From assembly GCF_001678845.1 (NCBI RefSeq), contig NZ_MAIQ01000001.1, positions 23,146-87,145 on the forward strand: a DNA stretch of 64,000 nucleotides, in the 5' to 3' direction. This stretch comes from Christensenella intestinihominis (GTDB lineage Bacteria; Bacillota; Clostridia; Christensenellales; Christensenellaceae). The notes beneath the pieces are model-generated. The model was not told where the DNA came from and searched no databases. It saw only the letters and a program-made list of their open reading frames with translations. Within the stretch, counting starts at the first letter, position 1, and every line of letters starts with the position of its first letter. A program made the translations under genes and the position numbers. This document shows positions 44,413-53,569 of this stretch, one piece after another.

Positions 44413-46146
44413 ATGGGAATGAAAAAAATTATGCTTGGAAACGAGGCGTACGCGCAGGGGGCGTATGAGGCGGGGGTAAACGTCGTCTCATCCTATCCGG
44501 GTACGCCCAGCACGGAAGTTACCGAAAACATTGTAAAACATGACGAAGTGTACGCGGAATGGGCGCCAAATGAGAAGGTTGCGCTCGAGGTTGCCGCCGG
44601 TGCGAGCTATGGCGGCGCGCGGGCGCTTTGCTGCATGAAGCATGTCGGCCTGAACGTAGCGGCAGACCCGCTTTTTACCGCATCGTATACGGGAGTGAAC
44701 GGCGGGCTGGTTGTTTTGGTCGCAGACGATCCAGGGATGCATTCAAGCCAGAATGAACAGGATTCCCGTTTTTATGCGCGCAGCGCCCATGTGCCGATGC
44801 TTGAACCCGCCGACAGCGGCGAAGCGAAAGAGTTTATGAAAGCGGCCTTTGAATTGAGCGAACGCTTTGACACGCCTGTACTGGTGCGCTCCAACACAAG
44901 AATTTCACATTCGCGGGGAATTGTGGAAACGGGGGAACGCAGGGAGATTCCGCTGAAAGAATACCGGAAGGATATTAAGAAATATGTCATGATGCCGGGA
45001 ATGGCGCGGGGGCGTCATATTGTTGTGGAACAGCGCATGAAGGATATTGCGGAATATGCGGAAACAACGGAACTTAACCGCACCGAATATGCCGGTTCGG
45101 AGATTGGCGTAATCACGAGTGGAACATGCTATAACTACGTGAAAGAAGCGCTGCCGAATGCAAGTATCCTGAAACTTGGCATGGTGTATCCGCTTCCGCA
45201 AAAGAAGATCAGGGAATTTGCGTCGGGGGTGAAGACGCTGTATGTCATCGAAGAGCTTGAGCCCTTTTTTGAAAACCAGATCAAGGTTATGGGAATCGAT
45301 ATAAAAGGGAAGGAACTTTTTACGGTGCAGGGAGAGTATTCCACGCGTATGCTCCGTGAAAAGCTGTGCGGGGAAGTTTGTAAGCCGGTAGAAGTCGGCG
45401 GGCTGCCGCAGCGGCCCCCGGTGCTTTGCCCGGGCTGCCCGCACAGGGCCGTCTATTATATGTTTAATAAGCTGAAGCTTACCGCAATGGGGGATATCGG
45501 GTGTTATACCCTTGGTGCGGGCGCGCCGCTTTCCGCGATCGACACGACGCTGTGTATGGGCGCGTCGATTGGAATGGCGCACGGTATGGAAAAGGCGCGC
45601 GGCAAGGAATTCGCGCGAAAGCTTGTCAGCGTAATCGGCGACAGCACCTTTATGCATTCCGGCATTACCGGCCTTACCAATATGATTTACAACGGCGCGA
45701 CTTCAACCGTGCTGATTTTGGATAATTCAACTACGGGCATGACGGGACATCAGGATCATCCCGCAACGGGCAGGAATGCAAAAGGCGAACCGGCCCCGGC
45801 GGTGGACATCCCAAAGCTTGTGGAAACGCTGGGGATAAAAAATGTTCGCGTTGTCGATCCATTCGACCTTCCGGCGCTGGAAGCGGCGCTGCGGGAGGAA
45901 ACGGCACGCGAAGAGGTTTCCGTCATTATTACGAAACGTCCGTGCGTGCTGATTGACAGAAGTTCGGTCAAGGGAACGCTTACCGTTACCGACGCCTGCC
46001 GTAATTGCGGCACCTGCATGAAGCTCGGCTGTCCGGCACTTGTCAAAGGAGAAGATGCGGTGCGGATTGATGCGTCGCTGTGCATCGGCTGCGGCCTGTG
46101 CGCGGATGTCTGCCCGTTCCATGCGATTGAAGGAGGGTGCGAATGA
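44413..46146 (+). CDS. iorA: Indolepyruvate:ferredoxin oxidoreductase alpha subunit
   Basis: The 577-residue subunit binds thiamine diphosphate and converts aryl pyruvates to aryl-acetyl-CoA, reducing ferredoxin. Seen are the N-terminal pyrimidine-binding domain (SSYPGTPSTEV), CPGCPHRAVYY, the ThDP-binding GDIGCYTLG ... GDSTFMHSGI ... LDNSTTGMTGHQ, and a C-terminal ferredoxin domain with two 4Fe-4S motifs (CRNCGTCMKLGCP and CIGCGLCADVCP). It overlaps iorB by 4 nt. Confidence 0.96.
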   Translation: MGMKKIMLGNEAYAQGAYEAGVNVVSSYPGTPSTEVTENIVKHDEVYAEWAPNEKVALEVAAGASYGGARALCCMKHVGLNVAADPLFTASYTGVNGGLVVLVADDPGMHSSQNEQDSRFYARSAHVPMLEPADSGEAKEFMKAAFELSERFDTPVLVRSNTRISHSRGIVETGERREIPLKEYRKDIKKYVMMPGMARGRHIVVEQRMKDIAEYAETTELNRTEYAGSEIGVITSGTCYNYVKEALPNASILKLGMVYPLPQKKIREFASGVKTLYVIEELEPFFENQIKVMGIDIKGKELFTVQGEYSTRMLREKLCGEVCKPVEVGGLPQRPPVLCPGCPHRAVYYMFNKLKLTAMGDIGCYTLGAGAPLSAIDTTLCMGASIGMAHGMEKARGKEFARKLVSVIGDSTFMHSGITGLTNMIYNGATSTVLILDNSTTGMTGHQDHPATGRNAKGEPAPAVDIPKLVETLGIKNVRVVDPFDLPALEAALREETAREEVSVIITKRPCVLIDRSSVKGTLTVTDACRNCGTCMKLGCPALVKGEDAVRIDASLCIGCGLCADVCPFHAIEGGCE

Positions 46147-46721
46147 AAAGTATATTGATAGCCGGGGTTGGCGGCCAGGGTACGCTGCTTGCGAGTATGG
46201 TATTTGGTCAAATTGCCCTGAAGCTTGGATATGACGTAAAGCTTTCGGAAGTGCACGGAATGGCGCAGCGCGGCGGAAGCGTGGTAACCTATGTGCGGAT
46301 TGGGGACGAAGGAGAAAAGGTATATTCTCCCGTAATCGACGAATGCGGTGCGGATATTCTTTTGGCGTTCGAAGAACTGGAGGGCCTGCGCTGGCTTCCT
46401 TACTTGAATCCCGACGGGGGAAAAATGTACTGCAATTCGCAGCAGATTCTGCCGATGCCCGTGATTACGGGGGCGGCCGCCTATACGGAGAATATTCCGG
46501 GGAAAATAAGGGAACACTTTCCAGACGCGGTATTTGTAGACGCGCTTGCGCTCGCCAATGAAGCGGGCAGTGTAAAAGCCGTAAACACTGTGCTGCTCGG
46601 CGTCCTTGCCAGGAATATGGAGATCGACAAGGAGATTTGGACAGAAGCAATCCGCTCTGTGGTAAAACCAAAATTTGTGGAATTGAATGAAAAAGCATTT
46701 GAACTTGGGTATGCCTTATAG
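46143..46721 (+). CDS. iorB: Indolepyruvate:ferredoxin oxidoreductase beta subunit
   Basis: The 192-residue gamma-domain subunit has the IAGVGGQGTLLAS opening and EVHGMAQRGGSVVTYVRIG, hallmarks of the family. ATG at 46143 lies 5 nt after AGGAGGG; GTG at 46137 overlaps that site and is rejected. Translation is coupled to iorA. Confidence 0.96.
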   Translation: MKSILIAGVGGQGTLLASMVFGQIALKLGYDVKLSEVHGMAQRGGSVVTYVRIGDEGEKVYSPVIDECGADILLAFEELEGLRWLPYLNPDGGKMYCNSQQILPMPVITGAAAYTENIPGKIREHFPDAVFVDALALANEAGSVKAVNTVLLGVLARNMEIDKEIWTEAIRSVVKPKFVELNEKAFELGYAL

Positions 46722-46769
46722 AATGCCCGGAAAGTATCTGTACGCAGAAGCGCTGGAGGAGGAGAGAAA

Positions 46770-47201
46770 ATGTTAATTAAACAAATATCGGCTTTTGTTG
46801 AGAATAAAAAGGGAAGATTGTACAGCCTGACGCAAACGCTTGCCGACCATAACATTGACCTGAAGGCGCTTTCCATTGCGGATACGTCGGAATTCGGGAT
46901 ATTGCGGTGTATTGTAAACGATCCGGATAAGGCGCTTGAAGTCCTGCAGGAGGGAGGCTTCACGGCTTCCATGACGCCCGTGCTTGGGATTGAAGTGGAA
47001 GATATGCCCGGCGGGCTTGCGCGTGTCCTGAAGGCGCTGCATGAAAATGAAATCAGCGTTGAATACCTGTATTCCTTTGTTGGAACGAGGGGGGAAAACG
47101 CAATCGTTATTTTTCATGTGAAGGAAACGGAAAAAGCATTCGAAATTTTAAAAAATGCCGGGTTGAAAATGCTCACCGGTGAAATGATCTATAATATTTA
47201 A
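46770..47201 (+). CDS. Tandem ACT-domain protein
   Basis: The 143-residue protein consists of two ACT domains (about 1-70 and 71-143), each with the GxL turn: KKGRLYSLTQTLADHNIDL and MPGGLARVLKALHENEIS. ACT domains bind amino acids and regulate metabolic enzymes. Such stand-alone proteins often follow paaK/ior genes, so it may sense aromatic or branched amino acids in this pathway. GGAGGAGAG precedes the ATG. Confidence 0.88.
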   Translation: MLIKQISAFVENKKGRLYSLTQTLADHNIDLKALSIADTSEFGILRCIVNDPDKALEVLQEGGFTASMTPVLGIEVEDMPGGLARVLKALHENEISVEYLYSFVGTRGENAIVIFHVKETEKAFEILKNAGLKMLTGEMIYNI

Positions 47202-47212
47202 GAGGCTGAAAT

Positions 47213-48382
47213 TTGTATAGAAAAACGTTTGCCCGGATTCATCTTGGGAACCTCAAACAAAATATCAGAAATGCGGCGGGGAATGTGCCGGATGCGTGCG
47301 GAATCGTTGCAGTGGTGAAAGCGAACGCTTATGGACACGGTGCGGTGGAGTGCGCACGGGCGGCAAAACAGGCTGGGGCATGCATGCTTGCGGTGGCCCT
47401 TGCGGAAGAAGCGGTGCCGCTCATACAGGAAAATATCGGACTTCCGATCATCATCATCGGGCGTTCCAACCACGAACAATTACGGCTTGCGGTGGAACTC
47501 GGTTTACAGCCGTGCGTATTTACCCCGGACGACATTGCCTTTCTCCAGGAGGCCAGCGCGGAACAGGGAACAAAAACGAAGGTTCACCTGAAATTCGATA
47601 CGGGAATGTGCCGCATCGGGATTCGCAGCGATCAGGAGCTCGGGGAATGTATCAAAACCCTGAATGCCTGCGACCGGGTCGGGCTTGAGGGGGTGTTTAC
47701 CCATTTTGCAAACAGTGACGCGAAAAATAAAGACCATGCGATAGGACAGCATGAAAAATTCCTGCATTATATCGATATTTTAAGGGAAAACGGATTCCGG
47801 CCGGCCATCCACGCGGATAACAGCGCCGGAACAATTGATTTACCGCAATTTTCACACGATATGGTTCGCTTCGGCATCTCTATGTACGGCTATTATCCTT
47901 CGGACGAGGTAGATAAGGACGCGGTTCCTTTAAGCCCGGTGATGGAGGTTTTCGCAGAAATTTCCCATGTTAAAACCATTGAACCGGGTGAAAGCGTGGG
48001 ATATGGCAGCACGTTTACCGCACAACGTACGACAAAAGTCGCCACTGTGCAGATCGGTTATGGCGATGGCTATAACAGGCTTCTTTCAAATAAAGGAAAA
48101 ATGATTGTAACTACGGATTGCGGTTCGTTTTACGCCCCTATTATCGGGCGCGTTTGTATGGATCAAACCATGATTGATATAACGGATGTCGGGGGGGCGG
48201 TGCAGACGGGCGACGTCGTAACCGTGCTTGGGAAAAAAGGCGATAAACTGGTATCGGCAGACGATATCGCGAAAATTTGCGGGACGATCAGTTATGAGGT
48301 CCTTCTCGATTTCAATGAACGAGTGCCGCGGGTTTATTCGGACGACAATGGCGCTGACCCAGCAGGCAAGGAGCAGAAATGA
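47213..48382 (+). CDS. alr: Alanine racemase
   Basis: The 389-residue PLP enzyme makes D-alanine for peptidoglycan. The Schiff-base Lys is in VVKANAYGHG, the second catalytic Tyr in the VGYGSTF region, and the C-terminal beta domain shows GRVCMDQTMIDIT. It starts with TTG at 47213 after GAGGC; no better start exists. It begins an overlapping four-gene run with fthC, rsmD and coaD. Confidence 0.96.
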   Translation: MYRKTFARIHLGNLKQNIRNAAGNVPDACGIVAVVKANAYGHGAVECARAAKQAGACMLAVALAEEAVPLIQENIGLPIIIIGRSNHEQLRLAVELGLQPCVFTPDDIAFLQEASAEQGTKTKVHLKFDTGMCRIGIRSDQELGECIKTLNACDRVGLEGVFTHFANSDAKNKDHAIGQHEKFLHYIDILRENGFRPAIHADNSAGTIDLPQFSHDMVRFGISMYGYYPSDEVDKDAVPLSPVMEVFAEISHVKTIEPGESVGYGSTFTAQRTTKVATVQIGYGDGYNRLLSNKGKMIVTTDCGSFYAPIIGRVCMDQTMIDITDVGGAVQTGDVVTVLGKKGDKLVSADDIAKICGTISYEVLLDFNERVPRVYSDDNGADPAGKEQK

Positions 48383-48930
48383 CAAAACAGGAAATACGGG
48401 AAAAAATTCTCGATATGCGGCGTGGCCTTACTTCCAAGTATATCGACGATGAATCCGCAAAAGTATATGAACGGCTGACGGAGGGTGGAATTTTTAAAGG
48501 CGTGAAGACCGTGCTTTCTTACAGCGATTTTGATAACGAGGTAAAAACAGCGATGCTTACGGGATGGCTGATGTTCCACGGCATGAGCCTCTACCTTCCG
48601 TGCGTACGAAAGAATGAAATGTTTGCGGCGGATATCAAAAGCGCGGCGCTTGAGTTAAGCCGGTTTGGAATTGCGCAGCCGAAATTTTCAGAGGCTTCTT
48701 TTCTGGAACCCGGGAAAATCGACGCGGTAATCGTGCCGGGAATTGCGTTTGACCGGAATGGCCACAGGATTGGGTTCGGCTGCGGGTATTATGATGAATT
48801 CCTGAAAAGGGCGGGAAATGCGAAAAAGATTGCCCTGGCCTATGATTTCCAAATAGTGGATTTTATCCCCGCCGAAGCGCATGACGTCCAAATGGATATG
48901 ATTATTACACCGGATGGAATCATTCTATGA
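48379..48930 (+). CDS. 5-formyltetrahydrofolate cyclo-ligase
   Basis: The 183-residue enzyme converts 5-formyl-THF to 5,10-methenyl-THF with ATP. The opening KQEIREKILDMRR, and the C-terminal VPGIAFDRNGHRIGFGCGYYDEFL, with the GxGxGYYD motif, are diagnostic. It overlaps alr and rsmD by 4 nt each. Confidence 0.95.
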   Translation: MTKQEIREKILDMRRGLTSKYIDDESAKVYERLTEGGIFKGVKTVLSYSDFDNEVKTAMLTGWLMFHGMSLYLPCVRKNEMFAADIKSAALELSRFGIAQPKFSEASFLEPGKIDAVIVPGIAFDRNGHRIGFGCGYYDEFLKRAGNAKKIALAYDFQIVDFIPAEAHDVQMDMIITPDGIIL

Positions 48931-49475
48931 GGATTATCGCAGGTGAAAAGCGCGGCCTGAAACTTATGACACAGGACGGCCTTGAAACGCGGCCGACACT
49001 TGACAGGGTAAAGGAAGCGCTGTTTGGCCGGATACAATTTGAACTCAGGGAAAAATGCATCCTGGATTTGTTCGCGGGCAGCGGCGCGCTTGGCCTCGAG
49101 GCGCTTTCGCGCGGGGCGCGGGAAGCGATATTTGTCGACCATGACGAGGGGGCGGAACGCGCGATCAAACATAATATTGCCGCTGCGGCAATGGAGGAGC
49201 GGGCGGTTTTTATTAAAAATGACTATGCAAACGCAATGAAACTATTTCAAAATAAAAGGAAGTTTGATATAGTATTTATAGACCCGCCGTATGCCAGTGA
49301 TTTTTACGGGCCGGCAATGCGCGGCCTCACGGAATATGGATTGCTTTCCGACGGTGCGGTTATAGCGGCGGAAAGCGGCGCGCCGCTTACGATTGCGGCA
49401 TGGGGTTATGCGCTGGAAAAACAGAAAAGGTACGGGAAAACGTTTTTGAGTTTTTTCCGTTGGAAAGAGGAATAA
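48927..49475 (+). CDS. rsmD: 16S rRNA (guanine(966)-N(2))-methyltransferase
   Basis: The 182-residue SAM-dependent enzyme has MRIIAGEKRGLKL, RPTLDRVKEALF, the SAM-binding LDLFAGSGALGLEALSRGA, and the catalytic DPPY. Synteny with coaD is the standard Bacillota order. Confidence 0.96.
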   Translation: MRIIAGEKRGLKLMTQDGLETRPTLDRVKEALFGRIQFELREKCILDLFAGSGALGLEALSRGAREAIFVDHDEGAERAIKHNIAAAAMEERAVFIKNDYANAMKLFQNKRKFDIVFIDPPYASDFYGPAMRGLTEYGLLSDGAVIAAESGAPLTIAAWGYALEKQKRYGKTFLSFFRWKEE

Positions 49476-49955
49476 ATGAAAGCTTGCATATATCCGGGCA
49501 GCTTCGATCCGATTACAAAAGGCCATATGGATATCATTGGCCGCGCGTGTAATCTTTTTCCAAAAGTTTATGTAGGGGTGCTAAAGAATCCTGCGAAAAA
49601 GAACCTTTTCCCGGTAGAAGAGAGAAGGGAAATGATACGGCGTGCAACTGCCGGAATGAACGGGGTGGAGGTCGTAACCTTCGACGGTTTACTCGTGGAG
49701 CTGATGAAAAAGCTGGATTGCCGCATCATCATCCGCGGCCTTCGGACAGGAACCGATCTTGAGCTTGAACAGCAGCTTTCCGTCATCAATGGAAAATTGC
49801 TCCCGGGGGCTGAAACGGTTGCGCTTCTTTCCAAGCCGGAGACTTATTTTATCAGCTCGAGCGCAGTTCGTGAATTGATTGAGTTCCATGCGGATATATC
49901 CGACTATGTTCCGAAAGAGGCGGCAGATATGATAAACGGAGGGAATGCAAAATGA
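49476..49955 (+). CDS. coaD: Phosphopantetheine adenylyltransferase
   Basis: The 159-residue enzyme of CoA synthesis has the nucleotidyltransferase motif YPGSFDPITKGHMDI and the C-terminal ISSSAVRELI. It starts directly after the rsmD stop codon and overlaps the next gene by 4 nt. Confidence 0.97.
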   Translation: MKACIYPGSFDPITKGHMDIIGRACNLFPKVYVGVLKNPAKKNLFPVEERREMIRRATAGMNGVEVVTFDGLLVELMKKLDCRIIIRGLRTGTDLELEQQLSVINGKLLPGAETVALLSKPETYFISSSAVRELIEFHADISDYVPKEAADMINGGNAK

Positions 49956-50422
49956 AAGTCTTTGATTTGCTGAATGAGATCATCGAAGAAGTAGACAACA
50001 GCCGAAAATCCCTGTTTGGAAATAAAAAAACCATCGATGTTGAGTTCGTTCTGGAGATACTGGAAGAAATTAAGGCGTCGCTGCCGGACGAAATTGTTTA
50101 CGCGCAGGAGGTTCTGGACCATAAACGCGAAATTATTGATTCGGCCCAGGGCAAGGCGAAAAACATATTGGACGGGGTTGACAGCAGGTTGTCCGAACTG
50201 GTTGAAGACCACAAGGTGACGCAGCTTGCTTATGAAAAGGCTAACCGGGTAATCGACGCGGCCCAGAAACAGGCGTATGAAATCCGCGTAAATGCAAATG
50301 ATTATGCGGTGAATGTCCTGGAAGACCTTTCTTCCTATATGAAAGAGTATATGGATATTATTAAGGAAAACCAGTCGAATTTTATCAATAAGAAGAATAA
50401 AGACCAGGCCGAATTTGAATAA
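49952..50422 (+). CDS. Coiled-coil protein of unknown function
   Basis: The 156-residue protein is almost entirely charged helix, with a central region (about 52-125) like the stalk subunits of rotary ATPases (HKREIIDSAQGKAKNILDGV, VIDAAQKQAYEI). Similar proteins follow coaD in several Clostridia and are annotated only as ATPase-like. It has no membrane span. It is coupled to coaD (ATGA) and followed by a terminator. No function can be given. Confidence 0.75.
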   Translation: MKVFDLLNEIIEEVDNSRKSLFGNKKTIDVEFVLEILEEIKASLPDEIVYAQEVLDHKREIIDSAQGKAKNILDGVDSRLSELVEDHKVTQLAYEKANRVIDAAQKQAYEIRVNANDYAVNVLEDLSSYMKEYMDIIKENQSNFINKKNKDQAEFE

Positions 50423-50438
50423 AAGAAGTTTAAAAAGG

Positions 50439-50478
50439 AAATCTTTATGTTACTTAAAAATGATATAAAGATTTTTTT
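50439..50478 (+). terminator. Intrinsic terminator of the alr-coaD operon
   Basis: AAATCTTTAT (50439-50448) pairs with ATAAAGATTT (50465-50474) across a 16-nt loop, followed by TTTT. The stem is AT-rich, so it may be moderate in strength. Confidence 0.7.
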
Positions 50479-50492
50479 GTGGGAGAACATAT

Positions 50493-51272
50493 ATGGCTAA
50501 GACAAAAAAAATGGGCCTGGCGCTGGGGGGCGGCTCCGCCCGCGGCTTTGCACACATCGGGGTGCTTCGGGTTTTGATCGAGAACAAAATCCCCATCCAT
50601 TCGATTGCAGGGTGCAGCATGGGCTCGCTGATCGGGGGCATTTATGCCTCGGAAGCAAACCTTGAGACGCTGGAAAATCTTGCCGTCGTATTCGATTTCA
50701 AGAAATATTTTGACCTTACCCTGTCTTCCAAAGGCTATGTGAAGGGAAGCAAGGTCCAGGATTTGATTAAGCTGATGACAAAAAACATCATGATCGAAAA
50801 AGCAAAGATTCCGTTTTGCTGTATCGCGACCTGCCTTTGCGACGCGACGCTGAAACGCTTTACGGAAGGGCCGATCCATGAGGCGGTCCGCGCGAGTATT
50901 TCCATTCCGGGAATGTTTACCCCGCATATAATTGACGGCGTATCCTATGTGGACGGCGGCGTAATCGACCGTACGGCAATTGACGCCGCGTGGGCAATGG
51001 AGCCTGATGTGGTGGTTGCCGTAGACGTGGGTTACAAGGGAGAGCAGATCACCCCTCCCAAAAGTGTAATCGGGCTTGCCCAGGCGTCCTTTTCCGTCGC
51101 TGATTGGTATCTTGCCAAAACGAACCTTCCAAAAGCGAGCCTGCAAATTTTCCCCGATGTTGGGGGGATTGACGGAAGCCAGTATAAAGATATCCAGAAC
51201 ATTATCGCGAGGGGGGAAGAAGCGGCGCTTGCGGCGCTTCCTGAAATTAAAGAGCTGGTCAAAGTTAAATAA
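50493..51272 (+). CDS. Patatin-like phospholipase family protein (RssA/YlbK type)
   Basis: The 259-residue protein has the patatin oxyanion loop GGGSARGFAHIGVL, the nucleophile elbow GCSMGSL (GxSxG) and the DGG motif in YVDGGVID. It is a serine esterase/lipase-type enzyme of uncertain substrate. Position near coaD and tmcAL matches ylbK of Bacillus. GGGAGA precedes the ATG. Its 3' end overlaps the convergent tmcAL gene by 8 bp. Confidence 0.9.
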   Translation: MAKTKKMGLALGGGSARGFAHIGVLRVLIENKIPIHSIAGCSMGSLIGGIYASEANLETLENLAVVFDFKKYFDLTLSSKGYVKGSKVQDLIKLMTKNIMIEKAKIPFCCIATCLCDATLKRFTEGPIHEAVRASISIPGMFTPHIIDGVSYVDGGVIDRTAIDAAWAMEPDVVVAVDVGYKGEQITPPKSVIGLAQASFSVADWYLAKTNLPKASLQIFPDVGGIDGSQYKDIQNIIARGEEAALAALPEIKELVKVK

Positions 51273-52440
51273 TCAGAAGCCTTTGTGTGAAATCGCGCTT
51301 GCCCGGCGCGATTTTTTTTGTAAGCAGGGAATAGATATCCGTTGCCAGAATATCCATATCAAGCAGCGGATTTTCCGGGAATTCCGACGCCCTGGTCACA
51401 ATAGGAATGGAAGATTTCTCTGAAAGACAGGAGAGGAGGCCGGTTGCATCCTTGCGGACGCCAAGCACACGCGCGTAAAGCGGAGCATTTCTCAGCATGC
51501 TCATCTGTTGCTTGGTAATGCCAAACAGGCAATGGAGCAGTGCGCGCTGGATGCGGGAATTCGGATAACGCTTACTGGCAATTGAGGTCAGCAGGTCATT
51601 ATAATCGGTTGCTTTTTTTGCGGCCTCGCAGATTCGGTATTCAAGTCCCTCGGTTATTCCATATATTTTACCAATATCGGCCGCAGCCATGCGGCGAAGC
51701 TGAAACATAACAAAAGGAAAAAGGGCTTCCGAAAATACAGGCTCCAACGCCGGGAGCGTTTCAGAGTTGGGGATATAACGCCGATACAAGGCTTTTCCGT
51801 CTTTTATTGCGGCCCGGATGGCGCGGGCGCTTGAAAAACCGGGCGTGAGGGCCGATTCCGCATATCCGCCGCCTGCACGCACAACCGGGAGCGGCCGAAG
51901 CGCGCTTTTTTGGCGCACGATTGCTTTTAGGTACTCGATGGCAAGAATGTTGTTTGGTTGCTGCCAAGTGGCGGCATCGGTTTCGGGGAGGCAGCAGGCA
52001 AGTGCCCGCGCACGCGCAACAGGGAAGGACAGGCCGCTTTCGAGGCCATCCCTCAGCACCGCCTTAAAATGGTCCGGTTCGCTGCAAAGGACTTCCGCCG
52101 CCTGCGATAAAGCGCCGGGGTCAGCGCTTTCCGCGCCGAAGGAAAGGACCTCGACGCAGTTAAGCCCCCCAAGGATGGCGATGCCCCCTTCGGCAAAGCC
52201 TTCCGCGCTCTGTGTCGCATAGGCAAAAGGAAGCTCGAGCACAAGGCTCGCGCCGCCCAGAAGCGCCGCACGGGCACGTTCCCATTTATCCCAGATTGCG
52301 GGTTCGCCGCGCTGTGTGAAATTTCCGCTCATCACACAAATAATGTGATCTGCGCCGCTCTTTTCACACGTCTTTTGGATATGATAGGCGTGCCCGGTAT
52401 GGAAGGGGTTGTATTCTGCTATGATTCCAGCGATTTTCAT
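51265..52440 (-). CDS. tmcAL: tRNA(Met) cytidine acetate ligase (YlbM family)
   Basis: The 391-residue protein has the nucleotidyltransferase motif IIAEYNPFHTGHAYHIQ, VMSGNFTQRGEPAIWDKWERA and LVLELPFAYATQSAE. It forms N4-acetylcytidine at the wobble base of elongator tRNA-Met using acetate and ATP. ATG at 52440 gives the conserved MKIAGIIAEYNP start; a TTG five codons upstream is not needed. The gene next door (pta) is divergent. Confidence 0.94.
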   Translation of the reverse strand: MKIAGIIAEYNPFHTGHAYHIQKTCEKSGADHIICVMSGNFTQRGEPAIWDKWERARAALLGGASLVLELPFAYATQSAEGFAEGGIAILGGLNCVEVLSFGAESADPGALSQAAEVLCSEPDHFKAVLRDGLESGLSFPVARARALACCLPETDAATWQQPNNILAIEYLKAIVRQKSALRPLPVVRAGGGYAESALTPGFSSARAIRAAIKDGKALYRRYIPNSETLPALEPVFSEALFPFVMFQLRRMAAADIGKIYGITEGLEYRICEAAKKATDYNDLLTSIASKRYPNSRIQRALLHCLFGITKQQMSMLRNAPLYARVLGVRKDATGLLSCLSEKSSIPIVTRASEFPENPLLDMDILATDIYSLLTKKIAPGKRDFTQRLLII

Positions 52441-52449
52441 AAAATACCT

Positions 52450-52478
52450 TTGCAAAGCATTGCTTTTTTATATATAAT
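52450..52478 (+). promoter_or_regulatory. Promoter of pta-ackA
   Basis: TTGCAA (52450-52455), 17 bp, TATAAT (52473-52478), about 72 bp before the pta start. Confidence 0.75.
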
Positions 52479-52549
52479 ATATGAGTGTCATTATAGCAGA
52501 GAAATCAAAAATTTTAAATTCATTTTATAAAATCGTGAGGTGCAGAGAA

Positions 52550-53548
52550 ATGTCGTTAATGGACAAAATCAAGGACAAGGCAAAATCGGTCAAAAAGAAT
52601 ATCGTATTGCCTGAAGGAAGCGAACCGCGTACCATCGAGGCGGCGGCGAAAATTGCCGAGCAGGGAATTGCAAATGTAATCCTGCTGGGCAATGAAAAGG
52701 AAATTGAAGCGGCCAATACGAAAAAGGTCGATCTTTCGGGTGCTACGATTATCGATCCGGCAACATCCCCGAAGCTGCAGGAATATGCCGATATGTTCTA
52801 TGAAATGCGCAAGAAAAAGGGGATCACCCCGGAACAGGCGCTTGAAACAACAAAGGACCCGCTTTATTATGCGGTTTTGATGATTAAGGCAAATGATGCG
52901 GACGGTATGGTGTCGGGGGCGATCCATTCCACGGGAGATACGCTTCGTCCGGCCCTGCAGGTAATCAAGACCAAGCCGGGCGTGCCGATCGTATCGAGCT
53001 GCTTTATTATGGAACATCCTGACAGCAAATGGGGCCAGGACGGCGTGATGGTGTTCGCGGACTGCGCGGTCAACATTGATCCGAACGCGGAAGAGCTCGC
53101 CGCAATCGCGGTTGCGTCCGCAGATTCGGCGAAAGACCTCGCGGGGATCGACGATCCGAAGATTGCAATGCTGTCCTTTTCAACCAAAAACAGTGCGAAG
53201 CACGAGCATGTGGACAAGGTTATTGAGGCGACAAAGCTTGCAAAGGAAATGGCGCCGGAATTGAACATTGACGGTGAGCTGCAGGCGGATGCGGCGCTGA
53301 TCGAAGCGGTCGGCCAGCTGAAGAGCCCGGGCAGCGCTGTCGCAGGGCATGCAAACGTACTGATTTTCCCGGATATCCAGGCGGGGAACATAGGCTATAA
53401 ACTGGTTCAGCGTCTTGGCGGCGCAGAAGCAATCGGCCCGATCTGCCAGGGACTTGCGCGCCCGGTGAACGACCTTTCGCGCGGATGCAGCGTGGAAGAT
53501 ATCGTTTCCGTTGTCGCAATCACGGCAGTACAGGCTCAGTCTTTCTAA
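52550..53548 (+). CDS. pta: Phosphate acetyltransferase
   Basis: The 332-residue enzyme converts acetyl-CoA and phosphate to acetyl phosphate. IVLPEGSEPRTIEAA, DGMVSGAIHSTGDTLRPAL and NVLIFPDIQAGNIGYKLVQR are diagnostic. ATG at 52550 is chosen because GAGGTG lies 8 nt upstream; the open frame reaches further upstream but through the promoter. With ackA it forms the acetate-producing, ATP-yielding branch. Confidence 0.97.
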   Translation: MSLMDKIKDKAKSVKKNIVLPEGSEPRTIEAAAKIAEQGIANVILLGNEKEIEAANTKKVDLSGATIIDPATSPKLQEYADMFYEMRKKKGITPEQALETTKDPLYYAVLMIKANDADGMVSGAIHSTGDTLRPALQVIKTKPGVPIVSSCFIMEHPDSKWGQDGVMVFADCAVNIDPNAEELAAIAVASADSAKDLAGIDDPKIAMLSFSTKNSAKHEHVDKVIEATKLAKEMAPELNIDGELQADAALIEAVGQLKSPGSAVAGHANVLIFPDIQAGNIGYKLVQRLGGAEAIGPICQGLARPVNDLSRGCSVEDIVSVVAITAVQAQSF

Positions 53549-53569
53549 TCGAAAAAGGGGTATAGGAAA

